53,346 bases of DNA from Pseudonocardiales bacterium. GTDB taxonomy: Bacteria > Actinomycetota > Actinomycetes > Mycobacteriales > Pseudonocardiaceae. The position numbers and the translations under genes are program-made. Positions 16,605 through 26,178 of this stretch are shown here, piece by piece. The stretch covers positions 1 through 53,346 of the forward strand of contig JAHEXI010000023.1 of the NCBI GenBank assembly GCA_023252195.1, written 5' to 3'. The notes below the pieces were generated by a model that saw only the letters and a program-made list of their open reading frames with translations, made no database searches and was not told the DNA's origin. Position 1 is the stretch's first letter; the number at the start of each line of letters is the position of its first letter.

Positions 16605-16799
16605 CGTCCTAGCGCAACGTGGCTGGTCGCAGATGGGGCGATGGGCACGATGTTGCAGTCGGTTGAGCTGAGCCTCGATGACTTCGCCGGGTTGGAGGGC
16701 TGCAACGAGATTCTCAACGTCACCCGCCCGGACGTCGTGTGCACCGTGCACCGCGGATGCCTGGAGGCGGGTGCCGAAGCGAAGGACTTCAATGCGTGA
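16605..16799 (+). pseudogene. metH: metH stump (methionine synthase N-terminus)
   Basis: The frame through the ATG at 16641 reads WLVADGAMGTMLQSVELSLD then DFAGLEGCNEILNVTRPDVV and VHRGCLEAGAEAK, ending at a TGA at 16797-16799. This is the unmistakable start of cobalamin-dependent methionine synthase (DGAMGTMLQ..., GCNEILN.TRPD). Only about 60 of some 1,200 codons remain; the homocysteine zinc site, folate, cobalamin and activation domains are gone. In M. tuberculosis metH sits between the PAC2 gene and hisE, so the stump lies in the ancestral position. A single internal deletion ending near hisE explains it. The 16499-16827 interval holds nothing else. Confidence 0.8.
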
Positions 16800-16815
16800 G
16801 GCTCGTGAGTAGCCG

Positions 16816-16821
16816 TAGGCT
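16816..16821 (+). promoter_or_regulatory. putative -10 element of hisE (leaderless)
   Basis: TAGGCT, 6 nt before the GTG at 16828. It would give hisE-hisG its own promoter after loss of metH. Confidence 0.4.
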
Positions 16822-16827
16822 GCGGCG

Positions 16828-17091
16828 GTGAAGACGTTCGACGAGCTGTTCGCCGAGCTCACCGACCGGTCCCGGACGCGGCCGGCTGGCTCGGGCACGG
16901 TGGCGGCGCTGGACGACGGGGTGCACGCTCAGGGCAAGAAGGTGCTCGAAGAGGCCGGCGAAGTGTGGATCGCTGCCGAGCACGAGTCCGACGAACGGCT
17001 GGCGGAGGAGATCTCGCAACTGCTCTACCGCGTGCAGGTGCTCATGCTCGGCCGGGGGATCAGCACTACCGACGTCTACCGCTACCTGTGA
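16828..17091 (+). CDS. hisE: phosphoribosyl-ATP pyrophosphatase
   Basis: HisE hydrolyses phosphoribosyl-ATP to phosphoribosyl-AMP, the second step of histidine synthesis. The 87-residue all-helical MazG-like protein has [20 protein letters not shown], then [20 protein letters not shown] with the acidic ExxE...D metal site, and [14 protein letters not shown]. The GTG start follows the leaderless-type hexamer. It is 36 bp upstream of hisG, the enzyme making its substrate, so the pair forms an operon. Confidence 0.95.
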   Translation: MKTFDELFAELTDRSRTRPAGSGTVAALDDGVHAQGKKVLEEAGEVWIAAEHESDERLAEEISQLLYRVQVLMLGRGISTTDVYRYL

Positions 17092-17127
17092 GGTGTGCCG
17101 ATGAGCTCGATGAACGGAGATGACGGG

Positions 17128-17973
17128 ATGCTGCGGGTCGCGTTACCCAGCAAGGGCACGCTGGCGGGCCCCGCCTCGGAGATGCTGGTCGAGGCGGGCT
17201 ACCGGCAACGGCACGACGCCAAGGATCTGGCCGTCATCGACACCGCCAACGATGTGGAGTTCTTCTTCCTCCGCCCCAGGGACATCTCGGTCTATGTGGG
17301 TTCCGGGGAGCTGGATCTCGGGATCACCGGCCGGGATCTGGTGCTGGACTCCGAGGCGCCGGTCATCGAGCGGCTCGCGCTCGGTTTCGGCGGATCCACC
17401 TTCCGCTACGCCGCACCGGTCGGCCGGGACTGGAAGGTCGATGATCTGGAGGGCCTGCGGGTGGCCACGTCGTACCCCCGGCTGGTCCAGGCGGACCTGG
17501 CCCGCCACGGGGTCCGCGTCACCCTGATCCAGCTCGACGGCGCGGTGGAGATCTCGGTGCAGCTCGGGGTAGCAGATGCGATCGCCGACGTGGTCGAGTT
17601 CGGTCGCACCCTGCGCCAGCACGGTCTGACGGCCTTCGGGGACCCGATCTGCTCCTCGGAGGCCGTGCTCGTGGAGCGGTCCGACGCGGCGCCATCGCCG
17701 GAACGGGCGCAGCTCATCGCACGCCTACAGGGCGTGGTTTTCGCCCAGCAGTACCTGATCGTCGACTACGACTGCCCCCGCACCCTGCTGGACGAGGCGA
17801 TCGCCATCACGCCCGGGCTGGAGTCACCGACGCTGGCTCCGCTGGCCGATCCGGACTGGGTCGCGGTTCGGGCGATGGTGCCCCGCCGAGACGCCAATCG
17901 GATCATGGACGAGCTCTCCGCGCACGGTGCCAAGGCCATCCTGGCCAGCGACATCCGCTCCTGCCGGTTGTGA
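17128..17973 (+). CDS. hisG: ATP phosphoribosyltransferase (long form)
   Basis: HisG catalyses the first, feedback-controlled step of histidine synthesis: ATP + PRPP to phosphoribosyl-ATP. The ATG at 17128 ([20 protein letters not shown]) matches family N-termini and has GGAG about 8 nt upstream; in-frame starts at 17095 and 17101 are less likely. The 281 residues include [13 protein letters not shown], the PRPP loop region [20 protein letters not shown], and a C-terminal ACT-like regulatory domain ([20 protein letters not shown], then [15 protein letters not shown]) that binds histidine. The long form works without HisZ. Confidence 0.95.
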   Translation: MLRVALPSKGTLAGPASEMLVEAGYRQRHDAKDLAVIDTANDVEFFFLRPRDISVYVGSGELDLGITGRDLVLDSEAPVIERLALGFGGSTFRYAAPVGRDWKVDDLEGLRVATSYPRLVQADLARHGVRVTLIQLDGAVEISVQLGVADAIADVVEFGRTLRQHGLTAFGDPICSSEAVLVERSDAAPSPERAQLIARLQGVVFAQQYLIVDYDCPRTLLDEAIAITPGLESPTLAPLADPDWVAVRAMVPRRDANRIMDELSAHGAKAILASDIRSCRL

Positions 17974-17978
17974 GATCC

Positions 17979-19815
<1,837 letters not shown>

Positions 19816-19914
19816 TTTCTCAGCGCCCGGAGTTGGTCGGCCGTTAACTCACGGTTCTCCCGCGCCGTCCCGTACCGTTAGTGGTCTCCAGAACCATGCG
19901 GGAGGAGGTGCCTC

Positions 19915-21699
19915 GTGCCGCACGACTATTCCGGCGACCGAGCTGCTGACGGTCGAGACCGCATCGACCCAGCGCTGGCCGCCCAGATCAGGGTCCTCGA
20001 GGATGAGGTGACGCTGCTGCGTCGTCGACTGACCGAGTCGCCCCGGCATTTCCGGTTGCTCGAGGAGCGCCTCGCCGAGGCCTCCGCGTCAGTGAGCCAG
20101 CTCACTGAGCGCAACGCCAAACTGGTGGAGACGCTGCGGGAGGCTCGCGGCCAGCTCCTCGCGCTGCGCGAAGAGGTCGATCGGCTGGCTCAGCCACCCA
20201 GTGGTTATGGCGTGTTCCTGGCTTGCTTCGACGACGGTTCGGTGGACGTGTTCACCTCCGGCCGGCGGATGCGGGTGGCAGTGTCGCCCGCGGTCGAGAT
20301 CCCTCAGCTGCGCCGCGGGCAGAGCGTGCGGCTCAATGAGGCGCTGACCGTGGTGGAGGCGGGCTCCTTCGAATCGACGGGTGAAGTCTGCGCACTGCGC
20401 GAAGTGCTCGACTGCGGTCTGCGGGCGCTGGTCATCGGGCACGCCGACGAAGAGCGCGTGGTGTGGTTGGCCGACCCGCTGCTGATGGGCCCGGACAACC
20501 CCGACGCGGTGCCGCTGAAGCCCGGGGACTCGCTGCTGGTGGACACCAAGGCGGCCTATGCATACGAGCGGGTGCCCAAGGCGGAAGTCGAGGACCTCGT
20601 ACTCGAGGAGGTTCCTGACGTCGGGTACGAGGACATCGGCGGCCTGGCCAGCCAGATCGAGCAGATCCGCGACGCCGTCGAGCTGCCGTTCCTGCATGCC
20701 GAACTGTTCCGCGAATACGAACTGCGCCCACCCAAGGGCGTGCTGCTCTACGGCCCTCCCGGCTGCGGTAAGACTCTGATCGCCAAGGCGGTGGCCAATT
20801 CGTTGGCCAAGAAGGTCGCCCAGGTACGCGGGGACACCGATGCCAAGAGTTACTTCCTCAACATCAAGGGTCCCGAACTGCTCAACAAGTACGTCGGAGA
20901 AACCGAGCGGCATATCCGACTGATCTTCCAACGAGCTCGGGAGAAGGCGTCGGAAGGCACTCCGGTCATCGTGTTCTTCGACGAGATGGACTCGATCTTC
21001 CGCACCCGAGGGTCGGGTGTGTCTTCCGACGTCGAGACCACGATCGTGCCGCAGTTGCTCAGCGAGATCGATGGTGTGGAGGGATTGGAGAATGTCATCG
21101 TCATCGGTGCCTCCAACCGCGAGGACATGATCGATCCGGCGATCCTGCGGCCGGGACGGCTCGACGTGAAGATCAAGATCGAGCGGCCGGACGCCGAGGC
21201 GGCCCGGGACGTCTTTTCCAAGTACTTGACACCGACGCTACCGCTGCACGCCGACGACTTGGCCGAATTCGCGCTGGATCGCAAGGCCTGCATCCAGGCG
21301 ATGATCCAGGGCACTGTCGAGCGGATGTACGCCGAGAGCGAGGAGAACCGTTTCCTGGAGGTCACCTACGCCAACGGGGACAAGGAAGTCCTCTACTTCC
21401 GGGACTTCAACTCCGGCGCGATGATCCAGAACATCGTTGACCGGGCGAAGAAGAAGGCCATCAAGTCGGTGCTGGAGACCGGTCAACCAGGATTGCGGAT
21501 GACGCACCTGCTCGACTCGATCGTCGACGAGTTCGCCGAGAACGAGGACCTGCCCAACACCACCAACCCCGACGACTGGGCGCGAATCTCCGGAAAGAAG
21601 GGGGAGCGGATCGTCTACATCCGTACCCTCGTCACCGGCAAGAACGCCGACTCCGGCCGGGCTATCGATACCGCCACCAACACCGGCCAGTACCTGTAG
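19915..21699 (+). CDS. mpa: proteasome-associated ATPase ARC/Mpa
   Basis: A hexameric AAA+ ATPase that binds pupylated proteins, unfolds them and feeds them to the 20S proteasome. The GTG at 19915 is preceded by GGAGGAGGTG at about 5 nt. The 594 residues show an N-terminal coiled coil (about 20-85) that captures Pup, two OB-fold domains (about 90-230), and an AAA module with Walker [17 protein letters not shown] near residue 280 and Walker [36 protein letters not shown] follows. The C-terminus is GQYL, the gate-opening tail (hydrophobic-Tyr-X) that docks into PrcA pockets. It is separated from dop by a 4.4-kb accessory island. Confidence 0.97.
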   Translation: MPHDYSGDRAADGRDRIDPALAAQIRVLEDEVTLLRRRLTESPRHFRLLEERLAEASASVSQLTERNAKLVETLREARGQLLALREEVDRLAQPPSGYGVFLACFDDGSVDVFTSGRRMRVAVSPAVEIPQLRRGQSVRLNEALTVVEAGSFESTGEVCALREVLDCGLRALVIGHADEERVVWLADPLLMGPDNPDAVPLKPGDSLLVDTKAAYAYERVPKAEVEDLVLEEVPDVGYEDIGGLASQIEQIRDAVELPFLHAELFREYELRPPKGVLLYGPPGCGKTLIAKAVANSLAKKVAQVRGDTDAKSYFLNIKGPELLNKYVGETERHIRLIFQRAREKASEGTPVIVFFDEMDSIFRTRGSGVSSDVETTIVPQLLSEIDGVEGLENVIVIGASNREDMIDPAILRPGRLDVKIKIERPDAEAARDVFSKYLTPTLPLHADDLAEFALDRKACIQAMIQGTVERMYAESEENRFLEVTYANGDKEVLYFRDFNSGAMIQNIVDRAKKKAIKSVLETGQPGLRMTHLLDSIVDEFAENEDLPNTTNPDDWARISGKKGERIVYIRTLVTGKNADSGRAIDTATNTGQYL

Positions 21700-21723
21700 G
21701 AGCCGTCATTACCGCGTTCTGCA

Positions 21724-22060
21724 TTGATACCGTCCGCTAGTGAGCTGAACCAGCGGTCCGCGTCCCAGTTCGCCACCCGGGCCCGGGAGAACTGGCAGCA
21801 CGTTCTGGAGGCCGTCAAGGCCCGCCGGTTCGACGTGTTGTGCTGTGGGAATCCTCTCGGGCAAGCCGGGACCCGGAGGAGTGGATTCCGCTGCTGGCCG
21901 AGTTGTCTGCTGGTCAACGGGCTGCGATGGCGCTTGAATTGGCGCCGACGGAGCAACGGAGAGCGCGTGAATCGAGGGAGAAGGCCGCGAAGGTCGTGGG
22001 TGGGTCCGGGCGTGGTGTCGGGCAAGCGAAAGCTGTCAAACGCGACGCACCCACCCCTTG
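21724..22060 (+). pseudogene. fused remnants of a serine recombinase and a ParB-like protein
   Basis: The frame at 21724 reads IPSASELNQRSASQFATRAR, then ENWQHVLEAVKARRFDVL. One base later the frame of 21840 continues VLWESSRASRDPEEWIPLLA. Together these resemble the N-terminal resolvase domain of large serine recombinases (..W..vl.av...r.DVlvlWESSRasRd.eeW..LL). The sequence then passes into ELSAGQRAAMALELAPTEQR and RARESREKAAKV, like the helical linker of ParB-type proteins. Both parts are incomplete, so this looks like a deletion joint between two mobile-element genes at the left edge of the mpa-dop island. Confidence 0.5.
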
Positions 22061-22069
22061 TCCTGTCGC

Positions 22070-23263
22070 CTATTTCAATTGCACTTCCTGCCCGGTGGGA
22101 GTGATGGTGAATTGCCAGCGGTCGGCGTCTGGGCTGTCCGCGTCGACCCACCAGTGGTAGGCGGCTTCGACTTCATCCCAGAGCCGGCGGGGCCCGGACT
22201 GGAGTACCGGGAACTCGTCTTCGTCGGCGTTGGGGGTCGTGTGAGTGAGTTTCGCCCAGGAACCCCAGGGATCGATCAGCCACAGGACACCGATGGGGTC
22301 GGTGGGTTCCCAGGGACAGTACCGCCATTGGCAGCCCGGGACCCGTTGACCGATGGCGACCCGGGCCCCGGGGGGTCCGGTGACGTTGTGGGGATGGCAG
22401 GTGGTGGTGCTGGCGTCGGTGCGGTCCGGGTCCCTACTGCCCTCGCTGGTGGGTTTGATCGCGCCGCGAGTGTCCCGCTGCCCGCGGAGCCACATGAAGT
22501 TGCTTTCGGCGACGATGCTCCCGGATGCGGTGCCGTCGCCGTTGACGGTTAGCGACAGCAGTCCGCCGGTGTAGGTGTCTGCCCACGGCAGCAGCACCCG
22601 GCCCCCGGACCGGGTCTGGGCCACCCACGGGTAGGGGATCTGGTTGACGGTCGCAGTCGCGATCACCCGGTCAAACGGACCACCCGGGGGGTAGCCGTGG
22701 GTGCCGTCACCGGTGATCACCGTGACGGCCCCGAACCCGGTATCCGACAATCCTTCCCGGGCGTGGGTGGCGATGTCGGGATCGATCTCCACACTGGTCA
22801 CTTGCTCGGCGCCGAGCCGGTGCGCCAGCAACGCCGCGTTGTACCCGGTGCCGGTGCCGATCTCCAGCACCCGATGGCCTTCGTGGGCGTCGAGCGCGGC
22901 GAGCATCACCGCGACAATCACCGGACCCGATGCGGAGCTGGTGGGCATCAACCCACCGGACCCGGGCCCGGTCGGGTGCCCATCATCGACCTGGGTGATC
23001 ACGTAATCGGTCGCGTAGGCCAGTTCCAGCCACCGGTCCGGGTCGTGCTCGCGATGCAGTGGCAGCAGCGTCGGTGGTGGGTCCGCGGTGTTGTCGACCC
23101 ACACCGTGGGCGGCAGGAACCGATGCCGGGGCACCGACAGCAGCGACGCCCGCCACGGCGCGAACGCGACCCGCCACCGGGTCAGGAACTCCTCGGCGGT
23201 GACCGCATCGACCATCGCCCGCCGCAACTCGGCGGTGTCAGCGGTCACGGGGCGGCGGATCAT
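22070..23263 (-). CDS. SAM-dependent protein methyltransferase, PCMT/peptide-maturase type
   Basis: A 397-residue protein. The ATG at 23263 (MIRRPVTADTAELRRAMVDA) has GGAGG about 8 nt upstream. PCMT-like features are VPRHRFLPP, the TSSASGP segment before the core, and SAM motif I VLEIGTGTGYNAALLAHRLG. TSVEIDPDIATHAREGL, VITGDGTHGYPPGGPFDRVI and QIPYPWVAQTRSGGRVLLPW follow. This layout matches the O-methyltransferases that accompany actinobacterial RiPP systems (ATP-grasp peptide-maturase or FxLD type) more than housekeeping Pcm. A C-terminal region of about 150 residues (QWRYCPWEPTDPIGVLWLID) is extra. A 46-codon gene overlaps its start, so a peptide substrate is plausible. Confidence 0.75.
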   Translation of the reverse strand: MIRRPVTADTAELRRAMVDAVTAEEFLTRWRVAFAPWRASLLSVPRHRFLPPTVWVDNTADPPPTLLPLHREHDPDRWLELAYATDYVITQVDDGHPTGPGSGGLMPTSSASGPVIVAVMLAALDAHEGHRVLEIGTGTGYNAALLAHRLGAEQVTSVEIDPDIATHAREGLSDTGFGAVTVITGDGTHGYPPGGPFDRVIATATVNQIPYPWVAQTRSGGRVLLPWADTYTGGLLSLTVNGDGTASGSIVAESNFMWLRGQRDTRGAIKPTSEGSRDPDRTDASTTTCHPHNVTGPPGARVAIGQRVPGCQWRYCPWEPTDPIGVLWLIDPWGSWAKLTHTTPNADEDEFPVLQSGPRRLWDEVEAAYHWWVDADSPDADRWQFTITPTGQEVQLK

Positions 23264-23378
23264 TCCGCGGGTCCTCCCTCTCGTGCTTACCCGGTTCGCG
23301 GGGCGGGATCGGTCGCCCCGGTTGGTGACCGTCACCACCAGGATCAGGTTGCGGCTTCGGCGGATCGTGCTTACCCAT
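23238..23378 (-). CDS. 46-residue Pro/Asp/Arg-rich peptide gene overlapping the methyltransferase start
   Basis: The ATG at 23378 has a very strong GAGGAGGAGGAG 3 nt upstream. The peptide is extremely hydrophilic: MGKHDPPKPQPDPGGDGHQP, then GRPIPPREPGKHEREDPRND and PPPRDR. It has no Cys, Ser or Thr, so it cannot be a lanthipeptide or thiopeptide. Asp and Glu carboxylates could be O-methylated by the PCMT-like enzyme whose start it overlaps by 26 bp. It may be the enzyme's substrate, a leader controlling translation, or just a small structural protein. Expression is likely from the RBS; the function is a guess. Confidence 0.5.
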   Translation of the reverse strand: MGKHDPPKPQPDPGGDGHQPGRPIPPREPGKHEREDPRNDPPPRDR

Positions 23379-23584
23379 GTGCTCCTCCTCCTCGCTCGTT
23401 ACACCATGACGGTCCCGCGAACCTCGCCAACGTGACAAGCTCCCGGGCGGGGTCCGGCAGGGTCGCGTCGGAGGAGCTACGGGGTTTGGGCTCAACCGCA
23501 CAACGCGGCACCGGCCGGGTATTCAATTGGTTGTGGTACCGGCCCGGTCGCCAGGAGTTGGCTCTGCTGACAACCGGACCGGGG

Positions 23585-23677
23585 TCAGGTGGGCCAGTCG
23601 GTCACCACGGTGTGCAGCACGGTGAGCGCGTCACCGGCCACCCTCTCGATGGTTCGGTGGTCATGGCCGCCACCCAC
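23585..23677 (-). CDS. very small ORF downstream of the Cys-rich pair
   Basis: 30 codons from a GTG at 23677 that overlaps the end of the preceding gene: GGGHDHRTIERVAGDALTVL, then HTVVTDWPT. The helix-like pattern and position suggest a real small protein or a frameshifted tail of the gene before it. No family is recognised. The 205 bases between it and the 46-codon peptide gene hold no other gene. Confidence 0.25.
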   Translation of the reverse strand: MGGGHDHRTIERVAGDALTVLHTVVTDWPT

Positions 23678-23882
23678 GAGGCAGGACGACGTAGGCGTTG
23701 GCGCGGCACGCCGCGCACCGTGCGCACCCGCAGGTGCCTTCCCAGGCCCGACTCGCGCACCACGGGCAGCGGCAACCGGCGTGGAATCGCGCTAGGACAC
23801 CGTGCCCCGCGACGTCGGCACCGGCACCGGCCGCGTGCTGCGCCTTGACGAGCGCGGCGCCACCAGCGCCGGAATCGTTCAC
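23661..23882 (-). CDS. small Cys-rich (zinc-site) protein
   Basis: 73 codons from the GTG at 23882, which overlaps the preceding stop (GTGA). The core is HGVLARFHAGCRCPWCASRA, then CGCARCAACRAN with seven or eight cysteines in CxxC-type pairs, followed by AYVVLPRGWRP. Sequences of the form HG....y..GCRC..C..AN occur in small zinc proteins of actinobacterial mobile elements. Function unknown; it probably binds nucleic acid or a protein partner. Confidence 0.5.
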   Translation of the reverse strand: MNDSGAGGAALVKAQHAAGAGADVAGHGVLARFHAGCRCPWCASRAWEGTCGCARCAACRANAYVVLPRGWRP

Positions 23883-24094
23883 CGGGCATCACCGCACTGG
23901 CACTGTCGGCAGATCTGCTCTGGGTCCGGTGGGGTGCCTTTCAGTGCCAGCGGGCCCGCGACCAGGTTCCCGGGTGGCGGCCCCGTGATCCGCAACGTCG
24001 GCCGGGGCGTGAAGCGCAGCCCGCAGCGCGCGGCCACCGTGCCATCACCGCGCAACCGGCCACGGTGGGTGTCGTGGTCACCCAGCGACCGCAA
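23879..24094 (-). CDS. small hypothetical protein with C-terminal CxxC
   Basis: About 71 codons; the exact start is unclear (TTG at 24094, no RBS seen). The readable body is GDGTVAARCGLRFTPRPTLR and the end is PPDPEQICRQCQCGDAR. Short actinobacterial proteins with R/V.A.CG.rF near the N-terminus and PPDPdQvC..C at the end are common next to regulators and WhiB genes. They may bind zinc. Coupled by GTGA to the next gene. Confidence 0.5.
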   Translation of the reverse strand: MRSLGDHDTHRGRLRGDGTVAARCGLRFTPRPTLRITGPPPGNLVAGPLALKGTPPDPEQICRQCQCGDAR

Positions 24095-24141
24095 GAACCA
24101 GCTCAGGCTGCTATAGGTGGTGTGGCCGTTTCACACGTGGT

Positions 24142-24549
24142 GTGGGGCACCGTGCGGCGGTTGCTGGTCTCACGTCGAGCGACCCCCTGCAACTGTCCGC
24201 GCTGATCTCCGAAGCAGCATTGGCCCGCTGCGCCCGCCAACCGAATGTGGCCGCTGAGCAGTTCCGACAACTGCTCGACTGGGCGAAGCGTCCCAACGTC
24301 GAAATCCAGGTGTTGCCGTTCGACGCTGGGTTGCATAGCGGTATGTCGGGAGCGTTCACCCTGCTCAGCTTCCCGGAGGGTCTCCTGCCGGACGCCGGAT
24401 GGCAGGAATATGCCCTGGGTGGCCACATCATCGACGACCCATCGGACGTGGCATCTCTGACTACGCTTTATGACGAACTCCGCAGTCAGGCACTCGGTTG
24501 CGACGAGAGCCTGACCCTGCTCGCGGAGTCCGTCGAAAACACACTCTGA
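24142..24549 (+). pseudogene. Scr1-type (DUF5753) regulator, N-terminally truncated
   Basis: From about 24170 the frame matches the C-terminal part of DUF5753: LQLSALISEAALARC, AAEQFRQLLDWAKRPNVEIQ, VLPFDAGLHSGMSGAFTLLS, GGHIIDDPSDVASLTTLYDE and a final SLTLLAESVENTL. The N-terminal XRE helix-turn-helix and the first third of DUF5753 are missing. Upstream DNA belongs to the divergent Cys-rich genes. The GTG at 24142 could still drive a 135-residue fragment. It is directly followed by an intact DUF397 gene, the usual partner. Confidence 0.7.
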
Positions 24550-24571
24550 CCAGCAGAAAGAGGCAATCACT

Positions 24572-24769
24572 ATGGACGGCCTAGCCCGCGTTCAGTGGCG
24601 CAAGTCTATCCGCAGCAGTGGCAACGCTGCATGCGTGGAGGTCGCCGACCTACCCGACGGTGGCCGTGGCGTCCGCGATTCCAAGAACAAGACCGGCCCG
24701 GCCTTGGTGTTCACCGCGACCGAGTGGGCCGCGTTCACCGCCGGTGTCCGTTCCGGCGAGTTCGACTAG
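24572..24769 (+). CDS. DUF397 domain protein
   Basis: 65 residues, full length for the family: VQWRKSIRSSGNAACVEVAD, then GRGVRDSKNKTGPALVFTAT and EWAAFTAGVRSGEFD at the C-terminus. An AGAGG sits upstream of the ATG at 24572. DUF397 proteins partner Scr1/XRE regulators; here the partner upstream has lost its DNA-binding half, so this gene may be orphaned. A strong terminator follows. Confidence 0.85.
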   Translation: MDGLARVQWRKSIRSSGNAACVEVADLPDGGRGVRDSKNKTGPALVFTATEWAAFTAGVRSGEFD

Positions 24770-24777
24770 CGAACACC

Positions 24778-24828
24778 GGAACGGCCCCGCCGGGCACTGC
24801 ACCGTTTGCACCCTGGCGGGGCCGTTCC
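24778..24828 (+). terminator. strong hairpin terminator after DUF397
   Basis: A perfect 14-bp inverted repeat, GGAACGGCCCCGCC (24778-24791) and GGCGGGGCCGTTCC (24815-24828), with a 23-nt loop begins 9 bp after the DUF397 stop. Confidence 0.75.
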
Positions 24829-24854
24829 GCGCCACCGCAGAGAACACTGCGACG

Positions 24855-25073
24855 GTGGATCACGACGGCATGATGGCGTTGCTCACCGCGATCTTGGCAG
24901 ACCAGCCACGGCTGGTCGGGGCGGCCTGCTGTGGACGGCATGAGCTGTTCGATCCGATCCGCCGCAACGAACCTGGGTTCCAGCGCCACGAGCAGACCCG
25001 CCGGACCGAAGCTGCGCGGATCTGCGCCGGGTGCCCCGGCGTCCGGGCGCAATGCCCCAAGGTCACCACGTAG
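24855..25073 (+). CDS. WhiB-like mini-protein
   Basis: 72 codons from a GTG at 24855; ATGs at 24870 and 24873 are alternatives. It has the WhiB Fe-S layout: GAACCGRHELFDPIR, then EAARICAGCPGVRAQCPKVT. The final spacing is CxxC-x6-C instead of the usual x5, and the gene stops right after, so the GVWGG-type turn and the basic DNA-binding tail are missing. WhiB proteins bind a [4Fe-4S] cluster and RNA polymerase sigma factor; short WhiB-like proteins of this kind occur in phages and mobile elements. It may be non-DNA-binding or a truncated relic. The 25074-25237 gap holds no gene. Confidence 0.6.
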   Translation: MDHDGMMALLTAILADQPRLVGAACCGRHELFDPIRRNEPGFQRHEQTRRTEAARICAGCPGVRAQCPKVTT

Positions 25074-25237
25074 TAGCGGCGGCTCGCCCCGGCGGTGCGG
25101 TGGTTACGGTGGTAGTCGTGGGTTGGACCTCGCCAGGGTCCGTTCGGCAGGCTCGCGAGTGGTCACAACCACACTACCCCGCGATCACTTAGGGTTGATA
25201 TGTATCCATAACGCGGTGCACAGAGAATGCAAGCGAG

Positions 25238-25570
25238 TCAACGCTCGATCTTGGGCCAGTGCAGCCCGACGTACGGCTCGGGGTTAGCGGCGGCCCAGTG
25301 GTCCAGCGCCTCAGCTAGGTGCGCGTCCATGCCACGCTGCGGCAAGTGCGACTTCAGCACGCACACGACGATGATGTCGTGCTCAGCGGCGAAATCCTTG
25401 ACGTTCTCCGTCACGAAGGCTCGACCCTCCCTGGCCGCAGCGGCGGCGACTTCCCGATCCGGGCGGGCGTTCACACCGAGGTCCCGGACTCCAACGGCGT
25501 CGTGACCGCGCTCGACCAGACGAAGGCAGGCTGTCTCCGGAGGAAACATCTCATCGATGAGAAAACGCAT
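25238..25570 (-). CDS. DUF5615 family PIN-like toxin
   Basis: 110 residues. The N-terminal MRFLIDEMFPPETACLRLVE and GHDAVGVRDLG are the DUF5615/PIN-like signature with an acidic Asp-Glu at the start (FLiDEnl.p). FVTENVKDFA gives the second acidic patch (T.N..DF). Such proteins are predicted Mg-dependent RNases. The ATG at 25570 follows the antitoxin stop by 3 bp, so the pair is an operon. Confidence 0.85.
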   Translation of the reverse strand: MRFLIDEMFPPETACLRLVERGHDAVGVRDLGVNARPDREVAAAAAREGRAFVTENVKDFAAEHDIIVVCVLKSHLPQRGMDAHLAEALDHWAAANPEPYVGLHWPKIER

Positions 25571-25573
25571 CTC

Positions 25574-26002
25574 TCACGACGCCAGCAGGCTCGCGCGCTG
25601 CTCGGCGAGGTGACGCGCCTGCTCGGCCGCCGTGTCGTTGGCGGCGACCTGCTCGTCGATGGCCTCCCGGTGCGTAGCCGCGAAATCGATGGCAGTGCGG
25701 ATGTGCCGGGAGTGCAGACCGAACTGCTCAGCCAGCGCTGCGACGCGCTCCTCGGCGCCGCCAGCGGTGTAGCGCAACGCAGAGATGATCTCCCACACGT
25801 CGGGTCCGACCGCCAGCGCAGCGCGTCGTCCAGTCGGTCCATCGCGGTAGATGATGCCCGGGTACTGCAGGGTGTCCAGGCCCTCAGTCACTAGGCGCTC
25901 CAGAAGCGCCCGCTCGGCGATCCCTTCTGCGACGGCTCGAGCTTCCAGCCGCGCCTTGACCGTTGGGTCGATTCGATATGACGTCGCTCGTGAGGCAACC
26001 AT
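25574..26002 (-). CDS. antitoxin of the DUF5615 pair (ribbon-helix-helix-like N-terminus)
   Basis: About 142 residues from the ATG at 26002, with GGAGGTGTC just upstream (GTG at 26005 is possible). SRATSYRIDPTVKARLEARA is a ribbon-helix-helix-type start. The middle RRAALAVGPDVWEIISALRY and the helical C-terminus are typical of antitoxins paired with DUF5615 toxins. It should bind its own promoter and neutralise the toxin encoded directly downstream. Confidence 0.75.
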   Translation of the reverse strand: MVASRATSYRIDPTVKARLEARAVAEGIAERALLERLVTEGLDTLQYPGIIYRDGPTGRRAALAVGPDVWEIISALRYTAGGAEERVAALAEQFGLHSRHIRTAIDFAATHREAIDEQVAANDTAAEQARHLAEQRASLLAS

Positions 26003-26166
26003 CACGACACCTCCATTACTTCACTGTACCGCAGGTGTAGTTCAGCGCCATACCGGGATAACAAATTGAACGTTCAAGTATTTCCGGGCTGTGACGCACC
26101 CCACTTCGCGGCCGTATTCGGGTATCGATCGCCCGGTCGGACCGGACCGACCGCGCTCCGGAGACG

Positions 26167-26172
26167 TACGCT
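26167..26172 (+). promoter_or_regulatory. putative -10 element of dop (leaderless)
   Basis: TACGCT, 6 nt before the ATG at 26179; no Shine-Dalgarno sequence lies between. Confidence 0.4.
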
Positions 26173-26178
26173 GCGGTC

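Noticed and set aside
16503-16898. 131-codon minus-strand open frame over the metH stump
   Set aside because: The plus strand carries diagnostic MetH sequence; the minus frame has no similarity.
22697-23848. 383-codon plus-strand open frame
   Set aside because: It is antisense to the methyltransferase and small Cys-rich genes, which have clear motifs and RBSs; the plus frame shows no similarity.
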